From: Gammaproteobacteria bacterium
GTDB taxonomy: Bacteria > Pseudomonadota > Gammaproteobacteria > Chromatiales > Chromatiaceae
Assembly (NCBI GenBank): GCA_015231665.1
Contig: JADGBD010000147.1
Span: 1-5,531 of the forward strand
Direction of reading: 5' to 3'
DNA: 5,531 nucleotides
Below are positions 1-5,193 of this stretch, piece by piece. Below the pieces are notes generated by a model. The model worked only from the letters and a program-made list of their open reading frames with translations, was not told where the DNA came from and did not search any database. Positions within the stretch are counted from its first letter, which is position 1. The number at the start of each line of letters is the position of its first letter. Position numbers and translations under genes: made by a program.

Positions 1-14
1 TGGCAGGGCGCTAA
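1..14 (+). CDS. Possible 3' end of an upstream gene (partial)
   Basis: Read from base 3, the first bases give three sense codons (Ala-Gly-Arg) and then a TAA at 12-14, two bases before the permease start. MacB/LolCDE-type permeases are usually encoded directly after their ATPase or membrane-fusion partner, so this may be the tail of such a gene. That is inference from context: three codons cannot identify a protein, and a chance stop codon is also possible. Confidence 0.3.
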
Positions 15-16
15 GG

Positions 17-1216
17 ATGCGCCCGCTCGATCTGTTTGCTCACTCCCTGCAGGTGCTGCGCGCCAGCGCCGGGCGCAGCCTGCTGACCATCAGCGGCATC
101 GCCATTGGCATCGCTGCGGTGGTGCTGCTGACCGCCATCGGCAAGGGGGTGCAGGGTTATGTGCTGGCGGAGTTCAGCCAATTCGGCACCCACCTGCTGG
201 CGGTGACCCCGGGCAAGACCCAGACCCTGGGGGTCTCCAGCGCCCTGTTCGCCAGCGTGCGTCCCCTCAGCCTGGATGATGCCGTCGCCCTCGGTCGGGT
301 CGCCGGGGTGGAGGCCATGGTGCCGGGGGTGCCGGGCAGTGCCGAGGTCAAGGCCGGGCGGCGCGGTCGCTGGGGCATGGGGCTGGGGGTCAATGAACAG
401 GCGCCCAGGCTGTGGAACCTCGGCCTCGCACGAGGTCGCTTTCTGCCGGCGGATGACCTCGAGGCGGCGCGGGCCTATGTGGTCCTCGGCAGCAAAATGG
501 CCGCGGAGCTGTTTGCCGAGGCCTCGCCCCTGGGGCAGAAGCTGCGCATCGGCGGCGAGAGCTACCGGGTGATCGGGGTGATGCAGAGCAAGGGCCAGTT
601 GCTCGGCTTTGATCTGGACGATGCGGTGTATATCCCGGTTTCCCGCGCCCTGGCCCTGTTCGACCGGCCGGGTCTGATGGAGATCGATTTGCTGTATGCG
701 GCGGATCTGGCTGCTGATCAGGTGGCTGAGCGTCTGCGCCAGCGCCTGCTCGAACGCCATGGCCGCGAGGATTTCACCCTCACCAGTCAGGATCAGATTC
801 TGCAGGTGCTCGGCGACATCCTTGGCATGCTCAGCCTCGCCGTTGCCGGGCTCGGCGGCATCTCCTTGCTGGTGGGGGCGGTGGGGATTCTCAGCATCAT
901 GACCATCATGGTCAGCGAGCGCCGCGCCGAGGTGGGCTTGCTGCGTGCCCTGGGGGCCGGGCGGGCACAGGTGCTGCAGCTGTTTCTGCTGGATGCCGCC
1001 CTGCTCGCTGGGCTCGGCGGCCTGCTCGGCCTGGCGGTAGGGATGGGGCTGGCGCTGCTGCTCGATCTGCTCCTGCCGGCCCTGCCGGTGAGCCTGTCGC
1101 TGGGGCACATCCTGCTTGCCGAGGCCATCGCCCTTGGCATTGGCTTGGTCGCCGGCATCGCCCCAGCCCTGCACGCCGCCAGCCTGGACCCGGTGGATGC
1201 CCTGCGCAGCGAATAG
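17..1216 (+). CDS. ABC transporter permease, MacB/FtsX family
   Basis: This is a 399-residue inner-membrane permease of the MacB/FtsX type (N-terminal MacB_PCD domain plus C-terminal FtsX domain), without its own ATPase. Such proteins couple a separate ATPase to extrusion of peptides, antibiotics or lipoproteins, or transmit conformational change across the membrane; the substrate cannot be read here. One membrane segment lies at about residues 22-42, just after a basic stretch. A periplasmic domain of about 220 residues follows (about 45-265), then three segments at about 268-298, 320-350 and 362-384. The cytoplasmic loop SERRAEVGLLRALGA (300-314) is the typical FtsX-family coupling motif, and the C-terminal DPVDALR (391-397) is the usual family ending. 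The ATG at 17 has an AGGG at 5-8 with good spacing. ATPase and adaptor genes are expected upstream, outside the window. Family is secure; substrate unknown. Confidence 0.93.
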   Translation: MRPLDLFAHSLQVLRASAGRSLLTISGIAIGIAAVVLLTAIGKGVQGYVLAEFSQFGTHLLAVTPGKTQTLGVSSALFASVRPLSLDDAVALGRVAGVEAMVPGVPGSAEVKAGRRGRWGMGLGVNEQAPRLWNLGLARGRFLPADDLEAARAYVVLGSKMAAELFAEASPLGQKLRIGGESYRVIGVMQSKGQLLGFDLDDAVYIPVSRALALFDRPGLMEIDLLYAADLAADQVAERLRQRLLERHGREDFTLTSQDQILQVLGDILGMLSLAVAGLGGISLLVGAVGILSIMTIMVSERRAEVGLLRALGAGRAQVLQLFLLDAALLAGLGGLLGLAVGMGLALLLDLLLPALPVSLSLGHILLAEAIALGIGLVAGIAPALHAASLDPVDALRSE

Positions 1217-1218
1217 GT

Positions 1219-1240
1219 ACGCAAAGAAACGCGGAGATGG
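1219..1240 (+). repeat. Fragment of a dispersed CGCAAAG-type repeat
   Basis: Three bases after the permease stop codon lies an ACGCAAAGAAACGCGGAGA-like string. It shares the CGCAAAG core with the tandem array at 2703-2738. It looks like a short or decayed copy of the same dispersed repeat family, sitting in the 3' flank of a gene. No function can be read from it. Confidence 0.5.
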
Positions 1241-1312
1241 CAGCCTTGTAGTTGGATTTCGTGCGAGGTGAGAAATTTAACCCGGCGGACTGGTCAGGAT
1301 AAAACCCTGCTG

Positions 1313-1341
1313 GGAACTTTTGCCAAAATCACCAGGTCATA
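1313..1341 (+). promoter_or_regulatory. Candidate RpoE/AlgU-type promoter for the small RNA
   Basis: GGAACTT at 1313-1319 matches the -35 element of envelope-stress sigma factors (RpoE/AlgU). After 17 bases comes TCATA (1337-1341), near the TCTGA/TCAAA type of -10. The spacer contains AAAATCAC, which as I recall also occurs in the E. coli rpoH P3 spacer. Transcription would start near 1347. The -10 is imperfect and no experiment supports it. No convincing sigma-70 alternative is visible in the preceding 100 bases. Confidence 0.45.
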
Positions 1342-1346
1342 GCCCC

Positions 1347-1455
1347 TGAACGACGAGAGGAAGAGGCTGTCAACCCCCGCTTGCGACAGCCTGCTCCACC
1401 CCAAAGGAGCGAAGGTTGCCCCGGTACATTCCCCCATGTGCCGGGGCTTTTTTTT
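1347..1455 (+). ncRNA. Candidate small RNA: three C-loop hairpins and an intrinsic terminator
   Basis: Three hairpins lie almost back to back between the permease and ppa. Hairpin 1 pairs AGGCTGTC (1364-1371) with GACAGCCT (1385-1392), and its 13-base loop contains CCCCC. Hairpin 2 pairs GCTCC (1393-1397) with GGAGC (1406-1410), with loop ACCCCAAA. Hairpin 3 is the terminator (1418-1447), with loop TCCCCC, followed by eight T. Hairpins 1 and 2 abut and could stack coaxially. The 5' end is a purine-rich single strand (about 1347-1363). C-rich loops are a known seed design in base-pairing regulatory RNAs that target G-rich ribosome binding sites; that role is inference here. I recognise no named RNA family. 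Alternatives are a long 3' UTR of the permease transcript, or a leader ending upstream of the ppa promoter. Confidence 0.5.
1418..1455 (+). terminator. Strong intrinsic terminator upstream of ppa
   Basis: The 12-base arm GCCCCGGTACAT (1418-1429) pairs with ATGTGCCGGGGC (1436-1447) with only one G-U wobble, around a 6-base loop (TCCCCC). An uninterrupted run of eight T follows at 1448-1455. This is a textbook rho-independent terminator for rightward transcription. It ends either the candidate small RNA or read-through from the permease, so ppa needs its own promoter downstream. Confidence 0.9.
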
Positions 1456-1480
1456 GTCTGCTGCCGATGCAGGGTATGAT
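1454..1480 (+). promoter_or_regulatory. Probable ppa promoter
   Basis: TATGAT at 1475-1480 matches five of six positions of the sigma-70 -10 consensus. A weak -35 (TTGTCT at 1454-1459, or the overlapping TTTGTC with a 16-base spacer) lies inside the T tract of the terminator. A start near 1487 would give a leader of about 38 bases with AGGAG at 1512-1516, eight bases before the ppa ATG. Because a strong terminator lies immediately upstream, a promoter in this 70-base stretch is expected. Confidence 0.55.
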
Positions 1481-1524
1481 GTAGCAGTGATTTCATTCCA
1501 TCAGGTCCCTCAGGAGAAACACCC

Positions 1525-2073
1525 ATGAACCTCGATCGCGTCGGCCCCGGCTCGGACATTCCCAATCAGATCAACGTCATCATCGAAATCCCGGCCCACT
1601 CGGACCCGGTCAAGTACGAGTTGGACAAGGCCACCGGCGCCATGTACGTCGATCGCTTCATGTCCACCGCCATGCACTACCCCTGCAACTACGGCTATGT
1701 GCCGCGCACCCTGTCCAAGGATGGCGACCCGGTGGATGTGCTGGTGCTCACCCCCTATCCACTGATCTCCGGCTCGGTGATCAAGGCCCGGCCGGTGGGC
1801 GTGCTGAAGATGACCGACGAGTCCGGTGACGATGCCAAGGTACTGGCGGTGCCCATCGACAAACTGTGCAAAACCTACCGCTCGGTGAACAATTTCCGCG
1901 ACTTGCCCGGCGAGATTCTCAACCGCATCGCCCACTTCTTTGAACACTACAAGGACCTGGACGAAGGCAAATGGGTGCGGGTGGACGGCTGGTACGGTCT
2001 GGACGAGGCCAAGCAGGAGATCATGGACTCGGTGAAGATGTACCAGGACGCGCCGGAAAAGCCGAACTTCTGA
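1525..2073 (+). CDS. ppa: Inorganic pyrophosphatase (family I, soluble)
   Basis: This cytoplasmic enzyme hydrolyses pyrophosphate to two phosphates, pulling forward reactions that release PPi such as nucleic acid and aminoacyl-tRNA synthesis. The 182-residue length fits the bacterial hexameric type (E. coli, 176). The signature D66-G-D68-P-V-D71 is intact. The other metal and substrate ligands fall one position from the E. coli numbering: E21, K30, E32, R44, Y56, D98, D103, K105, Y142 and K143, so the enzyme should be active with Mg2+. The ATG at 1525 has AGGAG eight bases upstream and gives the expected N-terminus. The phosphodiesterase gene starts 10 bases after the stop, so the two are probably cotranscribed. 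Confidence 0.97.
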   Translation: MNLDRVGPGSDIPNQINVIIEIPAHSDPVKYELDKATGAMYVDRFMSTAMHYPCNYGYVPRTLSKDGDPVDVLVLTPYPLISGSVIKARPVGVLKMTDESGDDAKVLAVPIDKLCKTYRSVNNFRDLPGEILNRIAHFFEHYKDLDEGKWVRVDGWYGLDEAKQEIMDSVKMYQDAPEKPNF

Positions 2074-2083
2074 GTACCAGCTG

Positions 2084-2632
2084 ATGAAGGTCTGCATTCT
2101 CTCCGACAGCCACGACCACATCCCCCTGCTGGATGCCGCCGTGGCTCAGGCCAAGGAACTGGGCGCTGAGGCGGTGTTGCACTGCGGCGACATCGTTGCT
2201 CCCAGCACCCTGCGCTGCCTGAAAAAGCACGAGTTGCCGGTGCATTTCATCCACGGCAACAACAGCGGCGACCTCTATGTGCTCACCACCATGGCGGCGC
2301 AGACCGACAACCAGTTCCACTACCACGGCATGGACGCGGCGGTGACCCTGGCGGGCAAGCGCATCTTTCTGGTGCACTACCCCCACTACGCCAAGGCCAT
2401 GGCCGCTACCGGCGACCGGGACCTGGTCTGCTGCGGCCACAGCCATGAGGTAGCGATAGAACAAGTGGCCAACGCCCAGGGCGGCCAGACACCCCTGGTC
2501 AACCCCGGCACCATCGGTGGTGTTGGCCGCGCCCCGGCCACCTGGATCCTGGCCGACCTGCAAAGCATGAGCTTTGAGCAGCATCAGGTCTCCAAGCTGA
2601 TCGAACAGGGCTATAGCGAACTGGCGGGTTGA
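2084..2632 (+). CDS. YfcE/MJ0936-family metallophosphodiesterase
   Basis: This is a small calcineurin-like phosphoesterase of 182 residues. All the dinuclear-metal motifs are present: D8-S-H10 (with H12), G35-D36, G58-N59-N60, H98, and G118-H119-S120-H121. NPGTIGG at 140-146 is the usual closing motif of the YfcE/MJ0936 group. Characterised members hydrolyse model phosphodiesters with Mn2+ or Ni2+, but their natural substrate is not settled, so none is assigned. No signal peptide is visible and the protein should be cytoplasmic. The start lies 10 bases after the ppa stop with only a weak ribosome binding site, which suggests coupling to ppa translation. Pairing with a pyrophosphatase fits a phosphate-ester housekeeping role, by inference only. 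No terminator is seen after the stop; the repeat element begins 13 bases later. Confidence 0.9.
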   Translation: MKVCILSDSHDHIPLLDAAVAQAKELGAEAVLHCGDIVAPSTLRCLKKHELPVHFIHGNNSGDLYVLTTMAAQTDNQFHYHGMDAAVTLAGKRIFLVHYPHYAKAMAATGDRDLVCCGHSHEVAIEQVANAQGGQTPLVNPGTIGGVGRAPATWILADLQSMSFEQHQVSKLIEQGYSELAG

Positions 2633-2702
2633 TAAGAGCCTGGGGTCCGCAAATGAACGCAGATAAACGCGAATCATCAGTTGGACCGCAAGAAAAACGG
2701 AT

Positions 2703-2738
2703 CGCAAAGATCGCAAAGAAAACGCAAAGGGCGCAAAG
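2703..2738 (+). repeat. Four tandem CGCAAAG units
   Basis: CGCAAAG occurs at 2703, 2712, 2723 and 2732, at intervals of 9, 11 and 9 bases, close to one DNA helical turn. The array lies inside the left part of the inverted-repeat element. A related single copy with a CGCGGAGA tail lies at 1219-1240. Near-helical phasing could allow protein binding on one face, but it may simply reflect how this repeat family expands. Confidence 0.75.
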
Positions 2739-2770
2739 GGTAATTTAAATGATTCTTCGTAACTACTTAC

Positions 2771-2808
2771 CCCCTCTCCCCAACCCCTCTCCCCGAAGGG
2801 GCGAGGGG
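2771..2808. repeat. C/G-rich hairpin repeat, copy 1
   Basis: CCCCTCTCCCC occurs twice in tandem (2771-2781 and 2784-2794). The second copy is followed by a 3-base loop and GGGGCGAGGGG (2798-2808), pairing at 10 of 11 positions. Either direct copy can pair with the right arm, so two alternative hairpins are possible. A shorter relative lies after fxsA at 3986-4006. There is no T tract, so it is not a canonical terminator. Confidence 0.75.
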
Positions 2809-2999
2809 CTTAAGGGCCTGAGCAGTTACTTGTAATCTATATTTATGGAAATTCCCGTAAGCCAAAAGCACCTGCTCAGTATAGGGTCTGTTGGAATCGG
2901 GGTCTGAGATCGCTAGCAGCCTTGCCAAGGTTGTTTGACTAAATCTGCGTTAATTCGCGTTCATTTGCGGACTCAAATTCTCAAAAAAAACCTACATCA

Positions 3000-3482
3000 A
3001 TGACAAACAATCTGACCCATTTCAACAGCCAGGGCCAGGCGCACATGGTGGATGTGGGGGGCAAGCGCTCCAGCCAGCGCATCGCTATTGCCGCCGGCAG
3101 TATTCGCATGCAGGCCGAGACCCTGGCGCTGATCGACTCCGGCAGCCATGCCAAAGGCGATGTGCTCGGCATCGCCCGCATCGCCGGGATCATGGCCACC
3201 AAGCGCACCGGCGAGCTGATTCCCCTCTGTCATCCCCTGAATCTGACCCACGTTACAGTAGATTTCAGCATCGACTCGGCCCTGCCCGGCGTGCACTGTC
3301 AGGTCAGGGCAGAGACCCAGGGGCAGACCGGGGTGGAGATGGAGGCCCTCACCGGGGTGCAGGTTGCGCTGCTGTGCATCTACGACATGTGCAAGGCGGT
3401 GGACCGGGGCATGGTCATGGAGCAGGTGCGCTTGCTGGAAAAACACGGCGGCAAGTCCGGTTCCTGGGTCAGGCCGCAATGA
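3000..3482 (+). CDS. moaC: Cyclic pyranopterin monophosphate synthase MoaC
   Basis: MoaC works with MoaA in the first step of molybdenum cofactor synthesis, converting the MoaA product (3',8-cyclo-7,8-dihydro-GTP) to cyclic pyranopterin monophosphate in the cytoplasm. The 160-residue length is normal. Active-site residues match the E. coli enzyme with a shift of one: K52 in KGDV, H78 in PLCHP, E113 and E115 in [10 protein letters not shown]129 and K132 in YDMCKAV. The C-terminal KHGGKSG (148-154) is also typical. The start gives the family N-terminus (LTHFN...AHMVDV), yet no Shine-Dalgarno is visible: the 27 bases between the repeat arm and ATG are A/C-rich with a run of eight A. No other moa gene is in the window, so the pathway partners must lie elsewhere. 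Confidence 0.96.
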   Translation: MTNNLTHFNSQGQAHMVDVGGKRSSQRIAIAAGSIRMQAETLALIDSGSHAKGDVLGIARIAGIMATKRTGELIPLCHPLNLTHVTVDFSIDSALPGVHCQVRAETQGQTGVEMEALTGVQVALLCIYDMCKAVDRGMVMEQVRLLEKHGGKSGSWVRPQ

Positions 3483-3540
3483 GCGGGCTGTACCATTGCC
3501 ACTCCGCTCAATTTATTCAATCCGCTGGCGGAGGCCTGAG

Positions 3541-3981
3541 ATGAATCCCTTTTGGTTGCTATTGCTGATCCTGGTGGGGGCGCCCCTGTTCGAGCTCTAT
3601 CTGCTGATCCAGGTCGGCTCTGTGATTGGCGCCCTGCCTACCATAGTGCTATCGGTGTTCACCGCGGTGCTCGGGGCCTTGCTCATGCGCCAGCAGGGCT
3701 TTGCCGCTGCCCAGCGCGCCCAGCAGGCGATGGCGCGGGGGGAAATGCCGGCGCTGGAACTGCTCGAAGGGGTGCTGATTTTTCTTGCCGGGGCGGTGCT
3801 GCTGTTTCCGGGTTTTGTTACCGATGCCTTGGGTTTCCTGCTCCTTATCAGTCCGTTGCGGCGGCGGTTGTTGCTCGCTCTGCTGAAGCGGGCGCAGGTG
3901 ATTCAGCCCGCCCAGTCATCAGGCCAACAGGCCGGAGGGCAGCGTTATATCGAGGGGGAATTCAGGCGGGAAGATGAGTGA
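3541..3981 (+). CDS. fxsA: FxsA family inner-membrane protein
   Basis: This 146-residue integral membrane protein belongs to the FxsA family (E. coli FxsA, formerly YjeG, 158 residues). Overexpression of E. coli FxsA relieves exclusion of phage T7 by the F plasmid; its normal role is unknown. Hydrophobic segments lie at about residues 4-24, 28-48 and 76-103. The family signature FPGFVTDALGFLLLISPLR (89-107) is complete, and the soluble tail ends with the characteristic IEGEF (about 137-141). GGAGG at 3530-3534, six bases before ATG, makes this start secure; an upstream in-frame extension reading into moaC is rejected. It follows moaC by 58 bases with no terminator between them, so the two may be cotranscribed. 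It converges on the prk gene. Confidence 0.92.
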   Translation: MNPFWLLLLILVGAPLFELYLLIQVGSVIGALPTIVLSVFTAVLGALLMRQQGFAAAQRAQQAMARGEMPALELLEGVLIFLAGAVLLFPGFVTDALGFLLLISPLRRRLLLALLKRAQVIQPAQSSGQQAGGQRYIEGEFRREDE

Positions 3982-3985
3982 ACCC

Positions 3986-4006
3986 CCTCTCCCGGGAAGG
4001 GAGAGG
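3986..4006. repeat. C/G-rich hairpin repeat, copy 2, between convergent genes
   Basis: CCTCTCCC (3986-3993) pairs perfectly with GGGAGAGG (3999-4006) around a 5-base loop. It starts five bases after the fxsA stop, in the 65-base gap shared with the convergent prk gene. The sequence type is the same as the hairpin at 2784-2808. It could slow or end transcription from both sides, but with no T tract on either strand this is only a possibility. Confidence 0.6.
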
Positions 4007-4013
4007 AGGGGCA

Positions 4014-4054
4014 AGCGGTAGCTGGCTGCTGGCCGCTGAAGGCTGACTACCGCT
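4014..4054. repeat. Inverted repeat overlapping the prk stop codon
   Basis: AGCGGTAG (4014-4021) is the exact reverse complement of CTACCGCT (4047-4054), with 25 bases between. The right arm includes the prk stop codon. It could form a 3' stem on the prk transcript or act with the neighbouring hairpin as a terminator region. No T run follows, and an 8-base match at this distance could be chance. Confidence 0.3.
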
Positions 4055-4928
4055 CGTCCATCATCCGTTCGATGATCGGGCCGAGGACGATTTCCATGGT
4101 GAAGCCCATCTTGCCGCCGGGAACCACGATGGTGTTGCGGCGTGACATGAAGGAGCCGGGGATCATCGACAGCAGGTAGGGGAAGTCAATGTCGAACTTC
4201 TTCGGGTCGGCGAAGCGAGCCACGACGAAGCTCTCATCCGGGGTGGGGATGTCGCGGGTGATGAAGGGGTTGGAGGTATCCACCGTGGCCACGCGCTGGA
4301 AGTTGATGTCGGTGCGCGAGAACTGCGGGGTGATGTGGTTGATGTAGTCGGGCATGCGGCGGAGGATGGTATCCACCGTGGCCTCGGCGCTGTAACCGCG
4401 CTCCAGGTTGTCGCGGAAGATCTTCTGAATCCACTCCAAGTTGACTATAGGCACCACGCCTATACCCAGGTCCACATGGCTGGCCACATCGGCATCGCCG
4501 TCCACCACGCCGTGCAGGCCTTCGTAGAACAGCAGATCGGTGCCGGACTCGATGTCTTCCCAGGGGGTGAACTCGCCCGGGGCAATTTCTATCTCCAGGC
4601 GCTTGCCGTGAAACTCAGCCTCTTCCTCGCTGTGGATGTAATAGCGCTGCTTGCAGCCGCCGGTCTCGCCGTAGGTACGGAAGGTGTCAGCGAGGATGTC
4701 GAAGTGGTTGGCCTCGGGGCCGAAGTGGCTGAGGTTGCGGCCTTCATCATGGGCTTTTTGCACCTCGGCGCGCATTTCCTTGCGGTTGAAACGGTGGTAG
4801 CTGTCACCCTCGATGATCGCGGGCTTGATGCCATCGCGCAGAAAGATGTGCTCGAAGGCGCGCTTGACGGTGGTGGTGCCGGCGCCGGAGGAACCGGTGA
4901 CCACAACGACAGGATGTTGCTTGGACAT
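4047..4928 (-). CDS. prk: Phosphoribulokinase (class I, octameric bacterial type)
   Basis: The enzyme phosphorylates ribulose 5-phosphate with ATP to give ribulose 1,5-bisphosphate, the Rubisco substrate of the Calvin cycle. The protein has 293 residues. The P-loop GSSGAGTT is at 12-19. D42 and H45 in EGDSYHR fall at exactly the positions of the catalytic base and substrate residue of the Rhodobacter enzyme. YEGLHG (135-140) supplies the second acidic residue, and K169, R172, D173 and R177 follow in NLEWIQKIFRDNLERG. The ATG at 4928 is chosen over an in-frame TTG at 4943 because GGGAG lies eight bases upstream and the numbering then matches characterised enzymes. No Rubisco or cbb gene is in view. 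Heterotrophic gammaproteobacteria such as E. coli carry a related PrkB of unclear role, so a Calvin-cycle role is likely but not proven. Confidence 0.94.
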   Translation of the reverse strand: MSKQHPVVVVTGSSGAGTTTVKRAFEHIFLRDGIKPAIIEGDSYHRFNRKEMRAEVQKAHDEGRNLSHFGPEANHFDILADTFRTYGETGGCKQRYYIHSEEEAEFHGKRLEIEIAPGEFTPWEDIESGTDLLFYEGLHGVVDGDADVASHVDLGIGVVPIVNLEWIQKIFRDNLERGYSAEATVDTILRRMPDYINHITPQFSRTDINFQRVATVDTSNPFITRDIPTPDESFVVARFADPKKFDIDFPYLLSMIPGSFMSRRNTIVVPGGKMGFTMEIVLGPIIERMMDER

Positions 4929-4945
4929 GGATGGGTCTCCCAAAT

Positions 4946-4960
4946 GCCCGGTATCCGGGC
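4946..4960. promoter_or_regulatory. Palindrome in the prk leader
   Basis: GCCCGG-TAT-CCGGGC is a perfect 6-base inverted repeat with a 3-base centre. It lies 18-32 bases upstream of the prk start codon and about five bases upstream of its Shine-Dalgarno. In RNA it would make a compact hairpin beside the ribosome binding site; in DNA it could be an operator. Neither role is demonstrated. Confidence 0.4.
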
Positions 4961-5107
4961 CTAGTTGTTGCTAAACCAGTATCAATGAACCTGGCGGGTT
5001 CGAGATGGTCGAAAAAACTCGGCCGACTATACCACCGTCCCTGCACGGAGGACAGACTGAAGAAGCGAGGTCGAGTCGGCAAGCCCACCACAGCCAGCGG
5101 CAGCTCG

Positions 5108-5120
5108 CAGCGGCCCGCTG
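5108..5120. promoter_or_regulatory. Palindrome upstream of the aroG promoter
   Basis: CAGCGG-C-CCGCTG is a perfect 6-base inverted repeat around one base, ending 11 bases before the proposed -35 of aroG. Its position would suit an activator or repressor site, but it matches no operator I can name, and GC-rich DNA yields such palindromes by chance. Confidence 0.25.
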
Positions 5121-5131
5121 TGCGCGCTGAT

Positions 5132-5161
5132 TTGCACTGCAGCATCTGTTTCCCGGATAAT
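5132..5161 (+). promoter_or_regulatory. Probable aroG promoter
   Basis: TTGCAC (5132-5137) and GATAAT (5156-5161, five of six consensus positions) are separated by 18 bases. Transcription would start near 5168, leaving a short leader of about 25 bases. That leaves no room for a peptide attenuator, so any amino-acid control would have to act on initiation or on the enzyme. Confidence 0.5.
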
Positions 5162-5193
5162 CCCGAACCTTTGCAGCCCAGTGTGAATTGCCG

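Larger units (their letters stand above)
2645..2972. repeat. Repeat-built intergenic element with inverted ends
   Basis: Most of the 367-base gap between the phosphodiesterase gene and moaC is one composite block. It begins with GTCCGCAAATGAACGC (2645-2660) and ends with the exact reverse complement (2957-2972). Over 30 bases (2645-2674 against 2943-2972) the arms match at 25 positions. Each arm is itself made of three 10-base units of the form ATYTGCGTTM. Inside are a tandem CGCAAAG array and a C/G-rich hairpin. No transposase or other ORF is present, so this is either a non-autonomous MITE-like element or an aggregate of dispersed repeats. No target-site duplication is obvious. Confidence 0.7.

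Noticed and set aside
11..1174. Long open frame on the minus strand opposite the permease (387 codons)
   Set aside because: Its product is a low-complexity Q/H/G/A-rich string without domains, typical of antisense frames in GC-rich genes. The plus strand encodes an intact permease.
1331..1371. ACCAGGTCA followed by GAGGAAGAGGC looked at first like a signal recognition particle RNA core
   Set aside because: The conserved GGAAGGAAGCAGCC segment and the matching long stem of 4.5S RNA are absent; the folding pattern is three separate hairpins.
1436..1528. 30-codon plus-strand ORF starting in the terminator and overlapping the ppa start by ATGA
   Set aside because: Its ATG lies in the right arm of the terminator stem with no ribosome binding site, and the T tract would encode a Phe run; it is a by-product of terminator and promoter sequence.
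1510..2121. Minus-strand ORF opposite ppa
   Set aside because: Shadow frame: the plus strand encodes a complete pyrophosphatase with every catalytic residue.
2703..2738. CRISPR-like repeats
   Set aside because: The units are only about 10 bases with 2-4 base gaps; there are no spacers of CRISPR length and no cas genes.
3364..3540. N-terminal extension of fxsA reading back into moaC
   Set aside because: The extension is an R/C/S/W-rich out-of-frame reading of moaC. The ATG at 3541 has GGAGG at ideal spacing and gives the family N-terminus.
4335..4964. 209-codon plus-strand ORF opposite prk
   Set aside because: No recognisable motif, and it lies antisense to a complete phosphoribulokinase.
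4944..5193. CbbR (LysR-type) binding site between prk and aroG
   Set aside because: Short T-N11-A-like strings can be picked out, but none is a clear dyad at a convincing promoter position, and such matches are common by chance.
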